Below are positions 33,885 to 43,637 of a stretch of DNA of 64,000 nucleotides, one piece after another. Every line of letters starts with the position of its first letter. Position 1 is the stretch's first letter. Where the stretch lies: the NCBI RefSeq assembly GCF_012641435.1, contig NZ_JABAIJ010000008.1:124001-188000 (forward strand). Direction: 5' to 3'. This DNA comes from Rhizobium sp. P38BS-XIX. GTDB lineage: Bacteria; Pseudomonadota; Alphaproteobacteria; Rhizobiales; Rhizobiaceae. A model generated the notes under the pieces. It was not told the DNA's origin, did no database searches, and saw only the letters and a program-made list of their open reading frames with translations. The position numbers and the translations under genes were made by a program.

Positions 33885-34901
33885 ATGGTTGGCAGAAGCA
33901 GTCGCGTCACGATCCATGACGTCGCGAAGGCGGCAGGCGTGAGCGTCTCTACGGTATCCAAGGCGCTGAACGACACGGGGCGTATGGCCGTCGAAACACG
34001 GGACAGGATCAAATCCATCGCGGCCGATGTCGGCTTTCGTCCGAATGCCCTTGCCAGAAGTTTGCTGTTCAATCGAAGTTTTACAATCGGTCTTTTGACC
34101 AACGATACCTATGGTCGTTTCACCCTGCCGCTGATGGCGGGCATCTCGGAGGCGCTTGTCGATCAGGGGGTTTCGGTCTTCCTTTGCGCGATAGAGGACG
34201 ATCCCGGGCTGGCAAAGATTCATGTCGACGCCATGCTGGACAAGCAGGTGGACGGGATCATCGCGACAGGCAAGCGGATCGACAGGTCTCTCCCGGTCGA
34301 TCTTGCCGGCCTGCCGGTGCCGGTCGTTTACGCCTATACCGCAGGGGCTGAGGGAAGCGTGACGCTGACCGCCGATGATATGCAGGGCGCCGAGCTCGCG
34401 ATCTCCCGGCTGCATTCGGTCGGACGGCGAAAGCTCGCCCATGTGACCGGGCCGGAGAGCTTCGCATCGGCCACAGAGCGAGCGGATGCTTTCCGAAGAA
34501 TGGCCGGAGCAAGCGCGATCATTCTGCATGGGGAATGGACGGAGGCCTGGGGACATCAATGCGTTGCCACGCTGTTCGATCGCAAGGGAAGCGATCGGCC
34601 GGACGGTGTGTTCTGCGGCAACGATCAGATTGCCCGTGGCGTGGTGGATGCGCTGCGCGAGAGGGGAATTCGTGTTCCCGAGGACGTGTCGGTTGTCGGT
34701 TTCGACAATTGGGAGATCGTCGCCGCACAGACGAGGCCGGCGTTGACGACGATCGACATGAACCTGAAGGAACTGGGCCGGATCGCCGGCCTCACGATAT
34801 TGGATCTTGCCGAAGGCCGGGCTGTTACACCCGGTCTCCGCAAGCTTCCATGCAATCTGGTCGTGCGCCAATCATGCGATGGTGGGCGCCGGGAAAACTA
34901 A
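33885..34901 (+). CDS. LacI-family transcriptional regulator
   Basis: A 338-aa LacI-type repressor. The helix-turn-helix and hinge are at residues 5-60: VTIHDVAKAAGVSVSTVSKA, then the minor-groove hinge PNALARSLL. The sugar-binding periplasmic-like domain spans about 62-335, with the effector-contact stretch DGVFCGNDQIARGVVDAL and VSVVGFDNWEIVA. GAGGAGGC precedes the ATG. It is the first gene of the arabinofuranoside locus, with operators in front of it, and lies 43 bp before the binding-protein gene. The inducer is likely a beta-L-arabinofuranosyl oligosaccharide or arabinose. Confidence 0.92.
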   Translation: MVGRSSRVTIHDVAKAAGVSVSTVSKALNDTGRMAVETRDRIKSIAADVGFRPNALARSLLFNRSFTIGLLTNDTYGRFTLPLMAGISEALVDQGVSVFLCAIEDDPGLAKIHVDAMLDKQVDGIIATGKRIDRSLPVDLAGLPVPVVYAYTAGAEGSVTLTADDMQGAELAISRLHSVGRRKLAHVTGPESFASATERADAFRRMAGASAIILHGEWTEAWGHQCVATLFDRKGSDRPDGVFCGNDQIARGVVDALRERGIRVPEDVSVVGFDNWEIVAAQTRPALTTIDMNLKELGRIAGLTILDLAEGRAVTPGLRKLPCNLVVRQSCDGGRREN

Positions 34902-34944
34902 CGGGAGGCGGGACGAAAGTTCGTCCCTTCATATGGAGGAAGTA

Positions 34945-36183
34945 ATGCTCAAGAGAATGCTTGCAGCAACCGCGTTGCTGTCGATATGTCTATCGTCAGC
35001 AGCGTCTGCCGACACCATATCACTTTGGGTTCGATCGGGGAGCGGAGGTGGGGCCTTCAAGGCCGTCATCGATCAATTCAACGCCACGAGCAGCGATAAG
35101 CTGCAGCTGACCGAAATTCCCGCCGAGCAGATGGTACAGAAATACGCGACCGCGGTGGCGGGCGGCCAGGCACCGGATGCGATCGCGATCGATCTCATCT
35201 ATACGCCGTCGTTTGCCGCGACAGGTCAGCTTCAGGACATGACCGACTTCGCGAAGTCCCTGCCCTACTTCAATTCCCTTTCCCCGGCGCACGTCAAGCA
35301 GGGTACCTACGAGGGCAAAGTCTACGGACTTCCGCTGCTCGTCGAGACATCCGTGTTCGCGTGGAACAAGAACCTCTACAAGCAAGCCGGGCTCGATCCT
35401 GACAAGGCTCCGACGAGCTGGGAGGAAATCACGTCCAATGCCGACAAGATCCGCAAGATCGGCGGTGATGATTACGGCTTCTACTTTTCGGGCGGGGGCT
35501 GTGGCGGGTGCATGATCTTCACCTTCACACCCCTCGTCTGGGGAGCCGGCGCAGACATCCTCTCGCAGGATGGAAAGACCGCGACACTAGATACTCCCCA
35601 GATGCGGAAGGCCGTTGGCTACTATCGTTCGATGGTGAAGTCCGGCGCCGTGCCTGCTAGTGCCGCGACCGACAACGGCGTGGACTTCCTCAAGTTTCTC
35701 GGCGGCAAGATCGGTCAGCAAGGCCTCGGGGCATTTGCGATCGGTCAGCTGATCACCCAGCATCCCGAGATCAACTTCGGGGTCACGCTCATTCCCGGTA
35801 TCGATGGCAAGGCCTCGTCCTTTGCGGGCGGCGACAACATCATCGTCACCAAGGGTTCGTCCCATGTCGCCCAGATCCAGAAGTTCCTCCAGTTCGTCTA
35901 TTCGGAGCAGGGACAATCGATCCTCGCAAAGTACGGTAGCCTTCCGACCCGCACCGACATCGCCGACAAGGTGCTCGAAGGACAGGATGCCCGCCTGAAG
36001 ATCGCTGCAAGCGCGATTGCGATCGCCAAGACCCCATACACGCTTCAGTTCAACGACCTGATCAACAGCCCGAACAGCCCTTGGTCGACCTTCATTAACT
36101 CCGTCATGTTCGGCGACGATGTCGATGGCTCGTTCAAGAACGCCCAATCGGACATGCAATCCATGCTCGACAGCGCGCAGTAA
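34945..36183 (+). CDS. Periplasmic sugar-binding protein (arabinofuranoside locus)
   Basis: A 412-aa solute-binding protein with a signal peptide of about 22 residues (MLKRMLAATALLSICLSSAA, cleavage near SAD). The mature N-terminus TISLWVRSGSGGGAFKAVID and the segment KVYGLPLLVETSVFAWNKNL are typical of CUT1 sugar-binding proteins. GSGAD-like turns and GGGCGGCMIFTF in the middle are unusual in having a Cys pair. ATGGAGGAAGTA supplies the ribosome-binding site. Longer readings start inside the LacI gene and are rejected. The linked GH127 enzyme points to an arabinose-containing oligosaccharide. Confidence 0.92.
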   Translation: MLKRMLAATALLSICLSSAASADTISLWVRSGSGGGAFKAVIDQFNATSSDKLQLTEIPAEQMVQKYATAVAGGQAPDAIAIDLIYTPSFAATGQLQDMTDFAKSLPYFNSLSPAHVKQGTYEGKVYGLPLLVETSVFAWNKNLYKQAGLDPDKAPTSWEEITSNADKIRKIGGDDYGFYFSGGGCGGCMIFTFTPLVWGAGADILSQDGKTATLDTPQMRKAVGYYRSMVKSGAVPASAATDNGVDFLKFLGGKIGQQGLGAFAIGQLITQHPEINFGVTLIPGIDGKASSFAGGDNIIVTKGSSHVAQIQKFLQFVYSEQGQSILAKYGSLPTRTDIADKVLEGQDARLKIAASAIAIAKTPYTLQFNDLINSPNSPWSTFINSVMFGDDVDGSFKNAQSDMQSMLDSAQ

Positions 36184-36249
36184 CGCTCTCGGCCGGAAGC
36201 GTTCAAAACTTCCGGCCTCCAAGTCCTCCACAAGACGACGAGATCAAAG

Positions 36250-37164
36250 ATGACGTCTCAAATCATCTCCGTGTCTCCCCGGCGTCGCAAGCGGCGAAGA
36301 GGGAGCTGGCGTGGTATTGCCTACATCGCCCCGGCGATCTTCCTGGTGACGATATTCTTCCTGCTGCCGCTTCTCTTCACGGTGTGGATGAGCCTTCATC
36401 GGTGGCCGCTGATGGGCGCGCCGCGGTGGATCGGCGTGGACAACTATGTTCGCATGTTTCACGACACGCGCTTCTGGTCGTCGCTCGGCTTCACCGCCGA
36501 GTATACGCTGGTGGTGACGATCGCCATATTTGCGGTGGCCTTCCCGCTGGCTTTTTTTGTCGATCGGCAGCGCAAATTCGTCTCCGTCTACCGAACGATC
36601 ATCTTCCTTCCTGTGGTCATCGGCCTGGCGTCGGCATCGCTGCTTTGGGTGTGGCTCGCCAATGTCGATAGCGGTCTCTTTTCGCCGCTCTTCGAAATGA
36701 TCGGCCTGACACAAGGCAGGAAGAACCTCCTTGCCGATTTCGATTCCGCCTTCCTTACCATCATCGTCATGGTGGTCTGGAAGATCGCGGGCTTCACGAT
36801 GATCATTCTTCTGACGGGACTTCAGGGCATTCCCTCGGAGCTGACGGAGGCGGCCCGCATCGATGGCGCAAGCGCCTGGCAGCGATTTCGCTACCTTACG
36901 CTGCCGATGATGCGACGCACGATGGCGTTGGCGCTCATCCTGTCCGTCACCGGCTCGATCCTCGCCTTCGACCAGTTCTTCATTATGACGAGCGGTGGTC
37001 CACAAAACCGGATGATCTCCATCGTCTACTACATCTTCAATCAGTCCTTCGTGTCCTTCAATCTCGGATATGGCGCAGCGCTTTCGATCGCGCTTCTAGT
37101 CATTCTCCTTGCCCTCAGCGTCGGCCAGCTGTGGTTTCTCAAGATCGGGGAGGATCGTCCGTGA
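36250..37164 (+). CDS. Sugar ABC transporter permease, MalF type
   Basis: A 304-aa inner-membrane permease with six hydrophobic segments, the first at about residues 22-45 (IAYIAPAIFLVTIFFLLPLL). The EAA loop TEAARIDGASAWQRFRYLTL lies near 199-218. A basic N-terminus (SPRRRKRRRGSW) orients it in the membrane. It pairs with the MalG-type permease whose GTG start overlaps its stop codon by 4 bp. It begins 66 bp after the binding-protein gene, and the short gap contains the repeat CGGCCGGAAGC / CTTCCGGCC as a small hairpin. Confidence 0.92.
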   Translation: MTSQIISVSPRRRKRRRGSWRGIAYIAPAIFLVTIFFLLPLLFTVWMSLHRWPLMGAPRWIGVDNYVRMFHDTRFWSSLGFTAEYTLVVTIAIFAVAFPLAFFVDRQRKFVSVYRTIIFLPVVIGLASASLLWVWLANVDSGLFSPLFEMIGLTQGRKNLLADFDSAFLTIIVMVVWKIAGFTMIILLTGLQGIPSELTEAARIDGASAWQRFRYLTLPMMRRTMALALILSVTGSILAFDQFFIMTSGGPQNRMISIVYYIFNQSFVSFNLGYGAALSIALLVILLALSVGQLWFLKIGEDRP

Positions 37165-38024
37165 GCACCCGCAATCAATCACGCATGCGGCGCAGGTTGC
37201 GTTCGGCAACGGGATATCACGTCGTCGGCGCGGCTGTCGTGCTGTTTTTCCTGGCGCCGTTTGCCGTCATCCTGCTCGCGTCCTTCCGGCCGCGCAGCGA
37301 GACGGCAGAGCCGCCGCTGCCGCCCTGGCCGCATACGGGCTTCAGCGTCGATGCGTACCGCACGCTGAACACGTTCGGAGCCGGGATCTGGCATCACATG
37401 TTCAACTCGGTCATCGTTTCCGTTGCCACGGTGGTGTTGACGGTCGTGATCAGCCTTCTCGCCGGCTATGGATTTTCGCGTTACCGGTTTCCGCTGAAAA
37501 ACGCGTTGTTCGTGCTTATCATCGCCACGCTGATGATCCCGTTCCAGTCGATCCTGACGCCACTGTTCATCATCCTGTCGAAGATGGGTCTGAACAATTC
37601 GCTGTTCGGCCTGACACTGGTCTACGTAACGCTGCAGCTGCCGTTCTCGGTCTTCATGATGCGCAACGCCTTCGACGCGGTGCCGAAGGAAATCGAGGAA
37701 GCGGCTCGCATCGATGGCGCGCGGGATCTTGGCCTGCTTGTGCGTGTGCTCTTTCCGCTGGTGCTTCCAGGCGTGGTCACGGTTGCGATCTTCGCCTTCC
37801 TGAACGCCTGGAACGAGTTCTTCGCCGCCCTCGTACTGCTCTCCAGCAACGATCTCTTCACGCTGCCGGTCTTGATGACGGCCGTCCGTGTTTCGCGAAT
37901 GGGGGCTGTCGATTGGGGCGCCGTACAGGCGGGCGTCGTCGTCATGGTGATCCCCTGCCTGCTCGTATTCCTGCTTCTGCAACGCTTCTACATGCGCGGT
38001 CTCATGGCCGGCGCCGTCAAGTAA
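37161..38024 (+). CDS. Sugar ABC transporter permease, MalG type
   Basis: A 287-aa inner-membrane permease with six hydrophobic segments and the EAA loop IEEAARIDGARDLGLLVRVL (about 185-204). The GTG at 37161 overlaps the upstream stop (GTGA), which is preferred over an in-frame ATG at 37131 inside the previous gene. It forms the pore with the MalF-type partner. Long open frames overlapping it on both strands are shadows of the high third-position GC. Confidence 0.9.
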   Translation: MSTRNQSRMRRRLRSATGYHVVGAAVVLFFLAPFAVILLASFRPRSETAEPPLPPWPHTGFSVDAYRTLNTFGAGIWHHMFNSVIVSVATVVLTVVISLLAGYGFSRYRFPLKNALFVLIIATLMIPFQSILTPLFIILSKMGLNNSLFGLTLVYVTLQLPFSVFMMRNAFDAVPKEIEEAARIDGARDLGLLVRVLFPLVLPGVVTVAIFAFLNAWNEFFAALVLLSSNDLFTLPVLMTAVRVSRMGAVDWGAVQAGVVVMVIPCLLVFLLLQRFYMRGLMAGAVK

Positions 38025-38044
38025 TCCAAAGGAGACATTTCGAT

Positions 38045-39961
38045 ATGACGACCCAAAACAAGAGCCAGTTTCGTCCGGTTGCCGTTCCAGATGTGGAACT
38101 TGGCGGCTTCTGGGGGAATTGGCAGGACGCCGTATGCGACTCGACGGCGGCAATCCTGCTCGACCGCTGCGAGAAGGCCGGAATGATCCAGGCAATCGAC
38201 GTCAGCCAGCCGAGCCCCGGTGTCGTCATTCCGATCGACGAGAAGTGGACAGGCTCGACGCAGATGTTCTGGGATTCCGATCTCGGCAAATCGATCGAGA
38301 CGATCGCCTACTCGCTCTATCGCAAGCCGAACGCTGAGCTGGAGGCACGCGCCGACGCCATCATCGACATGTATGAAAAGCTGCAGCAGGAGGACGGTTA
38401 TGTAAACGCCTGGTTCCAGCGCGTGCAGCCGGGCAAGCGCTGGACAAACCTTCGCGACCATCACGAACTCTACTGCGCCGGACATTTGATGGAAGCGGCC
38501 GTCGCCTATTATCAGGCGACCGGAAAGCGCAAGCTGCTCGACATCATGTGCCGCTATGCCGACCACATGATCGAGGTTTTCGGCCATGGCGAAGGTCAGA
38601 TCCCCGGCTATTGCGGGCATCAGGAGGTCGAGCTTGCGCTTGTGAAAGTTGCCCGCGTCACCGGAGAGCAGAAATATCTCGACCTGTCGAAATTCTTCAT
38701 CGATGAAAGGGGCCGGCAGCCGCATTTCTTCACGGCGGAAGCGCTTCGAGGCGGACGCGATCCGAAAGACTACGTCCACAAGACCTATGAATACAGCCAG
38801 GCGCATCTTCGCGTTCGCGAACAGGACAAGGTCGTCGGTCACGCCGTCCGCGCCATGTACCAGTATTCCGGCATGGCCGACATCGCGACCGAATACCAGG
38901 ATGACACGCTGACGAGCGCGCTGGAGACGCTCTGGGACGACCTCACCGTCAAGCAGATGTACGTGACAGGCGGCATCGGGCCGGCCGCGATCAACGAAGG
39001 CTTCACCGACTACTACGACCTGCCGAACGACACCGCCTATGCCGAGACCTGCGCCTCGGTGGGCCTGGTGTTCTGGGCAAGTCGCATGCTGGGGCGCGGC
39101 CCAAATCGACGCTACGCCGACGTCATGGAACGGGCCCTTTACAACGGCGCCCTGACCGGACTGGCGCTTGATGGCAAGACCTTCTTCTACGACAATCCGC
39201 TGGAGAGCGTGGGTAAGCATCACCGCTGGGTTTGGCATCGCTGCCCCTGCTGCCCGCCGAATATCGCGCGCCTCGTCGCATCGGTCGGATCCTACATGTA
39301 CGCGGTGGCCGACAAGGAGATCGCGGTGCATCTCTATGGCGAAAGCAGCGTCAAGGCCAAGATCGCGGGCGGCAGCGTAAAGCTGGTCCAGCACACCAAC
39401 TACCCGTGGAACGGTGATATTCGTATCGAAGTCACGGCCGACGGCGTATCAGATTTCGCGATCGCATTGCGTATTCCGGAATGGGCTGACGGTGCGAGCC
39501 TGCGGGTCAACGCAAGCCCGGTCGATCTTGGCTCTTCTGTCATAGACGGTTATGCGCGCCTCAATCGCACATGGAGCTCCGGCGATGTCATCGAACTGAC
39601 GCTGCCGCTGGAATTGCGCCCTCAATATGCCTCGCCGAGAGTGCGACAGGATGTCGGTCGCGTTGCGCTTGCCCGCGGTCCGTTGATCTATTGCGTCGAG
39701 GAGACCGACAATGGCGGCGATCTCAATGCATTCCTCGTGCCGCAGAACCTGCAGGGCCACCGCACCAAGGAGGTCGATGGACTGAACGGCGCCGTCGCGG
39801 TCGAGCTTGACGTGTCGAGGCAGGATTCCTCCGGCTGGGGCGGATCGCTTTATCGCTCGCGTCCGCCAGAGCAGGTGCCAGCGACGGTCACGCTGGTGCC
39901 CTATCATCTCTGGGACAATCGCGATCCCGGCGGCATGCTGGTGTGGCTCCAGTCCGAATAG
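38045..39961 (+). CDS. GH127 beta-L-arabinofuranosidase
   Basis: A 638-aa enzyme of glycoside hydrolase family 127 (HypBA1 type), which releases L-arabinofuranose from beta-1,2-linked arabinofuranosides such as those on plant extensins. The zinc and catalytic residues are intact: Glu334 and Cys336 in YAETCASVG, and Cys400, Cys402 and Cys403 in RCPCCPPNIAR, matching the HypBA1 Glu/3-Cys zinc site with a nucleophilic Cys. Domain order is an alpha/alpha-barrel (about 1-430) and a beta-sandwich C-terminus. There is no signal peptide, so it acts on imported oligosaccharide. The ATG at 38045 follows AAAGGAGACATTTCG and is 21 bp after the permease. A 950-codon reading from 37109 runs through the permease and is not real. 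Confidence 0.92.
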   Translation: MTTQNKSQFRPVAVPDVELGGFWGNWQDAVCDSTAAILLDRCEKAGMIQAIDVSQPSPGVVIPIDEKWTGSTQMFWDSDLGKSIETIAYSLYRKPNAELEARADAIIDMYEKLQQEDGYVNAWFQRVQPGKRWTNLRDHHELYCAGHLMEAAVAYYQATGKRKLLDIMCRYADHMIEVFGHGEGQIPGYCGHQEVELALVKVARVTGEQKYLDLSKFFIDERGRQPHFFTAEALRGGRDPKDYVHKTYEYSQAHLRVREQDKVVGHAVRAMYQYSGMADIATEYQDDTLTSALETLWDDLTVKQMYVTGGIGPAAINEGFTDYYDLPNDTAYAETCASVGLVFWASRMLGRGPNRRYADVMERALYNGALTGLALDGKTFFYDNPLESVGKHHRWVWHRCPCCPPNIARLVASVGSYMYAVADKEIAVHLYGESSVKAKIAGGSVKLVQHTNYPWNGDIRIEVTADGVSDFAIALRIPEWADGASLRVNASPVDLGSSVIDGYARLNRTWSSGDVIELTLPLELRPQYASPRVRQDVGRVALARGPLIYCVEETDNGGDLNAFLVPQNLQGHRTKEVDGLNGAVAVELDVSRQDSSGWGGSLYRSRPPEQVPATVTLVPYHLWDNRDPGGMLVWLQSE

Positions 39962-39978
39962 TAGACGGGAAGAATCCG

Positions 39979-41070
<1,092 letters not shown>

Positions 41071-41073
41071 TAA

Positions 41074-41092
41074 ACCCCGTCTGTAGCGGGGT
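41074..41092 (+). terminator. Hairpin after the arabinofuranoside operon
   Basis: ACCCCG and CGGGGT form a 6-bp stem with a 7-base loop, starting 4 bp after the ATPase stop. There is no T run after it, so it is a weak or rho-assisted terminator at best. Confidence 0.5.
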
Positions 41093-41490
41093 CGGCTAGC
41101 ATCCGTGCAACGAAAGATTTCTGCAATTCAGGCTTGCTCCCTTCTGTCGTTGCGCGATTGGGGCAAGAAGGCGACCGCATCCCTCAGTGAGGGGCAACAT
41201 GGATCGGACGACCCAGGAGGCCCCTAAATTGCTGGCGAAAGCGATACCGCTTACGCTGCTCTGCCGTTTCGGATCGGAAAGAACGACGCCCGCGATCCGT
41301 CGTTCTACTGCACTAACCGTGAGTAGCAGAAAATTCCCGTGACTCGCATTTCCTTTTGCCGCACCGCCGCTACTTATAACGGCGAACTTGATTAGTAATG
41401 TCACATGACCATAGCGAAGAGCTGCTACGGCATTGAGGGATGTTCCAGACAAATGTGCTATTCCGTTAAGCAACATATGGGGGGAAATTG
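41093..41490. other. Intergenic stretch, nothing assigned
   Basis: About 400 bp with short open frames on both strands but no recognisable product, repeat or RNA gene. The promoter of the LysM gene probably lies in its right half. Confidence 0.3.
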
Positions 41491-42618
41491 ATGATCGGCA
41501 CGCGATATCAAATCAAGTCGGGCGACACGCTCTGGTCGATTGCCCACGAATATCTCGGCCATGGCGCGCAATGGCCGCGGATTTGGCGTTATAACAACCG
41601 CCGCGACGTCATTCGTGCCACCGGCCACGCAATTCCCGATCCCGATCTGATCCATGCCGGCCGCACAATTCTCATTCCCGTTCTGCCGGGTCAGCGCGAG
41701 CATGGCGGCAAAGGCCATCAGCATAAGCATCATACGCCGCAGCATCATAGTCCCTCGGCGTCCGCCCCCGCGCAGGCGCCGCATTCTCCCTCGCCGCAGC
41801 CGCTCCGTACCGACAGCCCGGCTACGGAGCTGAAAAAGGAATTGCCGCACGTCTATTCGCCGATCTCGATCAAGTACCGCTTGAACGATCTGACGATGCC
41901 CGTGATCGAAACCCCGACGGCGACGATCGAGTTCCGCATAACCGGCGATGTCGTCCTGATGACCGACAAGCGCTATCCGGCAACCTACGTGAGCAACGGC
42001 GGGCGACTGGAAACACAGATCTCGCAGCAGGCCAACGTTGCCTTCGGTCAGCTCGTCGGCGACACGCGCTTCATCTATGACTCGAAGAAAAAAGAAGTGA
42101 CCGTTCGCTCCATGCTGGTCAGCCAGAGCACAACGCCGAATGCGGCGGCCACCGCAGTTGGCGTCGAATTCAGCTCCAGCAGCCCGATCCCGAAGCTGCG
42201 CGCCGAGGTCCGCTTCCCCAAGCTGCAAGGCAGGATCGGCCCGTTCCACTATGTTGCCATGAGTGTCGCCTTCGTCATTCTGATTACGCCAAAGGCTCAC
42301 ATTCCTCCGTCCGCGCCCTCACCTCAGGCCGTGCGTAACCCCGTGAGTGTCCGCGAGCCCGAGGAAGGGACCAACTGGGGTCGTGTCATTGGCACCGGCC
42401 TCGTTATTGGCGCTGGCGTCATCGTCGTCGGGACCCTGGTCGAGGATTTCTTCTCCGGCGGCGTCGGCGTTGCGGATGATCCGGCCTCCTTTGCCGCCGC
42501 CGGCGCCTCATTGACGCGCGGCCTGACGATGCTTCGCGGTGCGGCCACCACAGCCCTGCCACGTGCAGTGGTTCCAGCCGCCGTGCACGTCGGTGCCCGG
42601 GTCGGGCTGGCACATTGA
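41491..42618 (+). CDS. LysM-domain protein with C-terminal membrane segment
   Basis: A 375-aa protein. A LysM domain occupies about residues 4-63 (YQIKSGDTLWSIAHEYLG, WPRIWRYNN, IHAGRTILIP) and sits at the extreme N-terminus with no signal peptide. A His/Pro/Ser-rich linker (about 68-105) follows, then a beta-rich region (about 115-255), then a hydrophobic segment GRVIGTGLVIGAGVIVVGTL near 297-316 and a short Ala/Gly-rich tail. GGGGGGAAATTG precedes the ATG. LysM without a signal peptide is seen on phage-tail and contractile-injection parts as well as on odd envelope proteins. I do not recognise the middle region. The next gene overlaps by 4 bp, so the two act together. Confidence 0.8.
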   Translation: MIGTRYQIKSGDTLWSIAHEYLGHGAQWPRIWRYNNRRDVIRATGHAIPDPDLIHAGRTILIPVLPGQREHGGKGHQHKHHTPQHHSPSASAPAQAPHSPSPQPLRTDSPATELKKELPHVYSPISIKYRLNDLTMPVIETPTATIEFRITGDVVLMTDKRYPATYVSNGGRLETQISQQANVAFGQLVGDTRFIYDSKKKEVTVRSMLVSQSTTPNAAATAVGVEFSSSSPIPKLRAEVRFPKLQGRIGPFHYVAMSVAFVILITPKAHIPPSAPSPQAVRNPVSVREPEEGTNWGRVIGTGLVIGAGVIVVGTLVEDFFSGGVGVADDPASFAAAGASLTRGLTMLRGAATTALPRAVVPAAVHVGARVGLAH

Positions 42619-43439
42619 TCGTCTCACGGCGCCTTCTACTTGGCGCAGCGGTGGTTCTGGCCGGGAGCGGTTCCTACCTTCTCGGCCGGTCGACACCGAA
42701 AGAAGATACCATCGTCGATCCTGATGCGTATGCGGCCAAGCTTGGTCGGCAACAGGGTCTGACGATCGGCTTTGGCGATCCCTCGACCTTCTTCGTCGCG
42801 CCCTATCTGCCCGCTGATGCGCCGGTAGAGGGTGTCACGTTGAGCCCGGCCGACCGCACCGTCGTAAAGGACTCGCTGCACGGTATCGCCAAGGCTTTCG
42901 AAGCCTATCCAGAACAATGTCTCGGCCGGATCATCAAGGCGATCTTCATCGCTGGCAAGATCTTGATCGACGGCGCCGAGGCTGGCGGTACTTATGGGCT
43001 AGACTGGATATTTCTCGCCGCACCCTCCAACGTATCGGCCGAGGCGCGTCGGTTGACTGCAGAGCTTGGCGTACACCACGAAACGAGTTCCTTCATCTGG
43101 CTGCGCAACGATGCCCTGCAGCGCGCCTTCACCGCTCTCGAGCCGGCCGACTGGCAATTTCAAAACAGTGCGACTGATCAGATTGCGCGCAATGGCCAGA
43201 CCGCACCGCCAGTGGAAACCGGCTTCCTTTCCGCCTATGGCGCGACGACCTCAGAAAATGATTTCAACACCTATGCCGAAATCGCCTTTTCCGATCCGGG
43301 ACGCCTGATAAAGCTGGCAGAAAGTGTGCCGCTCATTTCGAAAAAGCTCGCGCTGATGCTCGATTCCTACATCGGTGTCGATGAGCGTCTTCGCGAGACT
43401 TTTGCTCAAACGGGCCTGCTGAAAGCTGTCGGTCGATAA
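42615..43439 (+). CDS. Exported zincin-like protein with degenerate HExxH motif
   Basis: A 274-aa protein whose TTG start overlaps the LysM stop (TTGA). An N-terminal signal or anchor spans residues 5-24 (RRLLLGAAVVLAGSGSYLL). Near residue 154 is HHETSSF, a zincin-like helix in which the second His of HExxH is replaced by Ser. GFLSAYGATTSENDFNTYAE (203-222) follows and resembles the 'YA-x-T-x-x-EDFAE' segment of uncharacterised zinc-binding metallopeptidases, with Glu222 as the possible third ligand. Activity is uncertain because one ligand is missing. Coupling to a LysM protein suggests action on the cell wall or on a surface protein. Confidence 0.6.
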   Translation: MIVSRRLLLGAAVVLAGSGSYLLGRSTPKEDTIVDPDAYAAKLGRQQGLTIGFGDPSTFFVAPYLPADAPVEGVTLSPADRTVVKDSLHGIAKAFEAYPEQCLGRIIKAIFIAGKILIDGAEAGGTYGLDWIFLAAPSNVSAEARRLTAELGVHHETSSFIWLRNDALQRAFTALEPADWQFQNSATDQIARNGQTAPPVETGFLSAYGATTSENDFNTYAEIAFSDPGRLIKLAESVPLISKKLALMLDSYIGVDERLRETFAQTGLLKAVGR

Positions 43440-43580
43440 ACGGGCGCGCCCGTCACCGGTTTTGTCGCAACGTTTACGGTTGCTTGCGGATCGAAACGAT
43501 CGCGTACCAGAGTTCGGTGTCTCCCAGTCAAAATCGGTGCTCGCCTGCCTGTCCAGAAATCCCGTGCGAACGATAACTTC

Positions 43581-43624
43581 TTGACATTGGCGTAGATAAT
43601 AGTGAATTCATTATTCACTATTAT
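43581..43624. promoter_or_regulatory. Amidase promoter with TetR-type operator
   Basis: TTGACA (43581-43586) is a likely -35 box. It is followed by a perfect inverted repeat with 12-bp arms, ATAATAGTGAAT (43596-43607) and its complement (43613-43624), around the spacer TCATT. The right arm ends one base before the GGAGG ribosome-binding site of the amidase. A dyad of this size over the promoter fits the TetR protein encoded downstream. Confidence 0.75.
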
Positions 43625-43637
43625 TGGAGGCGGTATT

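Noticed and set aside
33858..34871. A 337-codon minus-strand open frame
   Set aside because: It mirrors the LacI gene and its codon pattern is that of an antisense shadow.
37109..38044. A 950-codon frame that joins the GH127 gene to sequence inside the permease genes
   Set aside because: Residues before the ATG at 38045 do not resemble GH127 and overlap two well-supported permeases; the true start has a ribosome-binding site.
37988..39394. A 468-codon minus-strand open frame
   Set aside because: It lies wholly antisense to the GH127 gene, in the frame that high third-position GC keeps open, and encodes no recognisable protein.
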